The notes beneath the pieces were generated by a model, which was given only the letters and a program-made list of their open reading frames with translations, was not told the DNA's origin and did not search any database. A stretch of DNA of 64,000 nt from Punctularia strigosozonata HHB-11173 SS5 (Eukaryota; Basidiomycota; Agaricomycetes; Corticiales; Punctulariaceae). How positions within the stretch are numbered: the stretch's first letter is position 1; every line of letters starts with the position of its first letter. This document shows, in pieces, positions 63,130 to 64,000 of this stretch. The stretch lies in the NCBI RefSeq assembly GCF_000264995.1, contig NW_006767446.1, forward strand, positions 358,669 through 422,668, in the 5' to 3' direction. The position numbers and the translations under genes were made by a program.

Positions 63130-63745
63130 GTTGGTGTGCTATTCGTTGCAAAACTTCGTCATCGTTTGGGGATTTAAGTGCGTCTTCGGGTGGTCATAGG
63201 ATGCTGACGCAACCTTTCGGCAGGCGCAATCAGCAAGATACGAGTACACCTCGCATCACAGACTGCGGTTTCTGCGGGCGCAGGCGCTATACATCAAGAT
63301 GCCGTGGAAGATGGAAAGTATGTAGGCGGCGAATTCCAGAGAGTTTCCGTCCGTTGACGTCGCTCGCCGAGTCGCAGCCCGCGGAGAACTGGTCGCGATC
63401 CCGTGATCCACCAGGCCACCTGGCTACTGAACGCGGATTTGTGGGTCCACCGCATCATACGCACAAAGAACCACAATTAGCTTCATCTCACAGCGGCTGA
63501 GATGAAAGGTGCCATTCGTGGTACTCTGCAATTTTTGTACTCATCGCGTTGCGGACGACACGCATCATTATAGTCCAGTGGCCAACGATCGCGTCGTCGG
63601 AGTTGTGACCTTGTGGCTCTCGGAGGACCTTGCATTGTCGGCGCCTAAATAAATACCAACGCACGCGCGCACTTGACCCTCGTCTCTCACTGTCCCCGCA
63701 ACGCGCAACGCCCCTTCATCCTCTTCGAGTGGCACTACCGGCACG
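63130..63745. other. Divergent promoter region
   Basis: Lies between the GST-fold gene (-) and a possible gene at the right edge (+). TAAATAAATA at about 63646-63655 could be a TATA-type element for the rightward gene. No other gene is supported. Confidence 0.4.
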
Positions 63746-64000
63746 ATGAAAAAATCTACCGGTGACATGTCCAAGATCCTCAGAATACGGGCCGAGCGGC
63801 CTATCCGGAGGTGCGTCGTCATCAACCGACTGTCGTTGACCTACTCAGCACCCCGTTATCTGACGCTCCCCTTCTTCACGACAGAACTCTCTCAGCGGCT
63901 AAACGACAACTTCACCTCACGGCGCCTCGTCGAAGCGCCACCGCTGCTCTTCCGCTTGTACACGAAGTGGACACAGGCGCTGAAACCGAAACCGAGGAAG
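63746..64000 (+). CDS. Possible 5' end of a gene cut by the window edge
   Basis: The ATG at 63746 opens MKKSTGDMSKILRIRAERPI. A possible 38-nt intron (63811-63848, GTGCGT...CTCAG) then continues in frame as TPLSDAPLLHDRTLSAAKRQ to the edge. The frame without splicing is also open. No domain is recognisable yet; the upstream TATA-like element supports transcription. Low certainty. Confidence 0.35.
   Translation, partial: MKKSTGDMSKILRIRAERPIRRCVVINRLSLTYSAPRYLTLPFFTTELSQRLNDNFTSRRLVEAPPLLFRLYTKWTQALKPKPRK

Overview
The window is nuclear DNA of a filamentous basidiomycete, most likely an agaricomycete. Genes are densely packed and cut by many short introns (about 35-160 nt, GT-AG, one probable GC-AG). 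GC-rich codons dominate, and several gene families are ones met in mushroom genomes: WD40 proteins with a C-terminal membrane anchor, DUF6533 membrane proteins, CHAT/TPR-type tetratricopeptide relics and NST1. I saw no virus-like or retroelement fossil, no rRNA or convincing tRNA, and no CRISPR array.

Layout. 1-1528: 3' part of a WD40 gene (+). 1808-2412: TPR relic (-). 3910-4617: orphan 194-aa gene (+) behind a TATA box and a C-rich leader. 8128-10312: 701-aa low-complexity protein (+). 11034-12860: GPI-anchored GH16 glucanase in nine exons (-). 16259-19237: 918-aa membrane protein (+). 20025-about 21719: DUF6533 protein (-). 23361-25860: secreted endonuclease/exonuclease/phosphatase-family nuclease (-). 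27944-32418: NST1 (+). 32625-37041: NEO1-type P4-ATPase flippase (-). 38537-40227: seven-TM receptor-like protein (+). 42266-43182: atypical SDR (-).

43850-48211: a PIF/Harbinger DNA transposon with about 180-bp terminal inverted repeats (TIRs), a DDE transposase (+) and a Myb/SANT accessory gene (-). It lies directly upstream of ornithine aminotransferase (48287-50429, +). Then follow DCN1 (50923-52442, +), an Rpp14/Pop5-like RNase P subunit (52781-53234, -), a Pro-rich orphan (55105-56020, -), a DHHC palmitoyltransferase (59860-62160, -), a Faxc/metaxin-like GST-fold protein (62299-63129, -), and the possible start of one more gene at the right edge. The genes do not form a metabolic cluster. 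They are a typical mix of housekeeping and lineage-specific loci.

The most notable part is the transposon. Its TIRs carry bZIP-type (TGACGTCA) and E-box (CACGTG) sites, and both transposon genes start just inside a TIR. The right end sits only 75 bp before the start codon of the ornithine aminotransferase gene, so the element may now supply part of that promoter. The run of Ns inside the transposase looks like an assembly artefact, because about 280 bp are repeated on both sides of it, with single-base errors at the contig edges.
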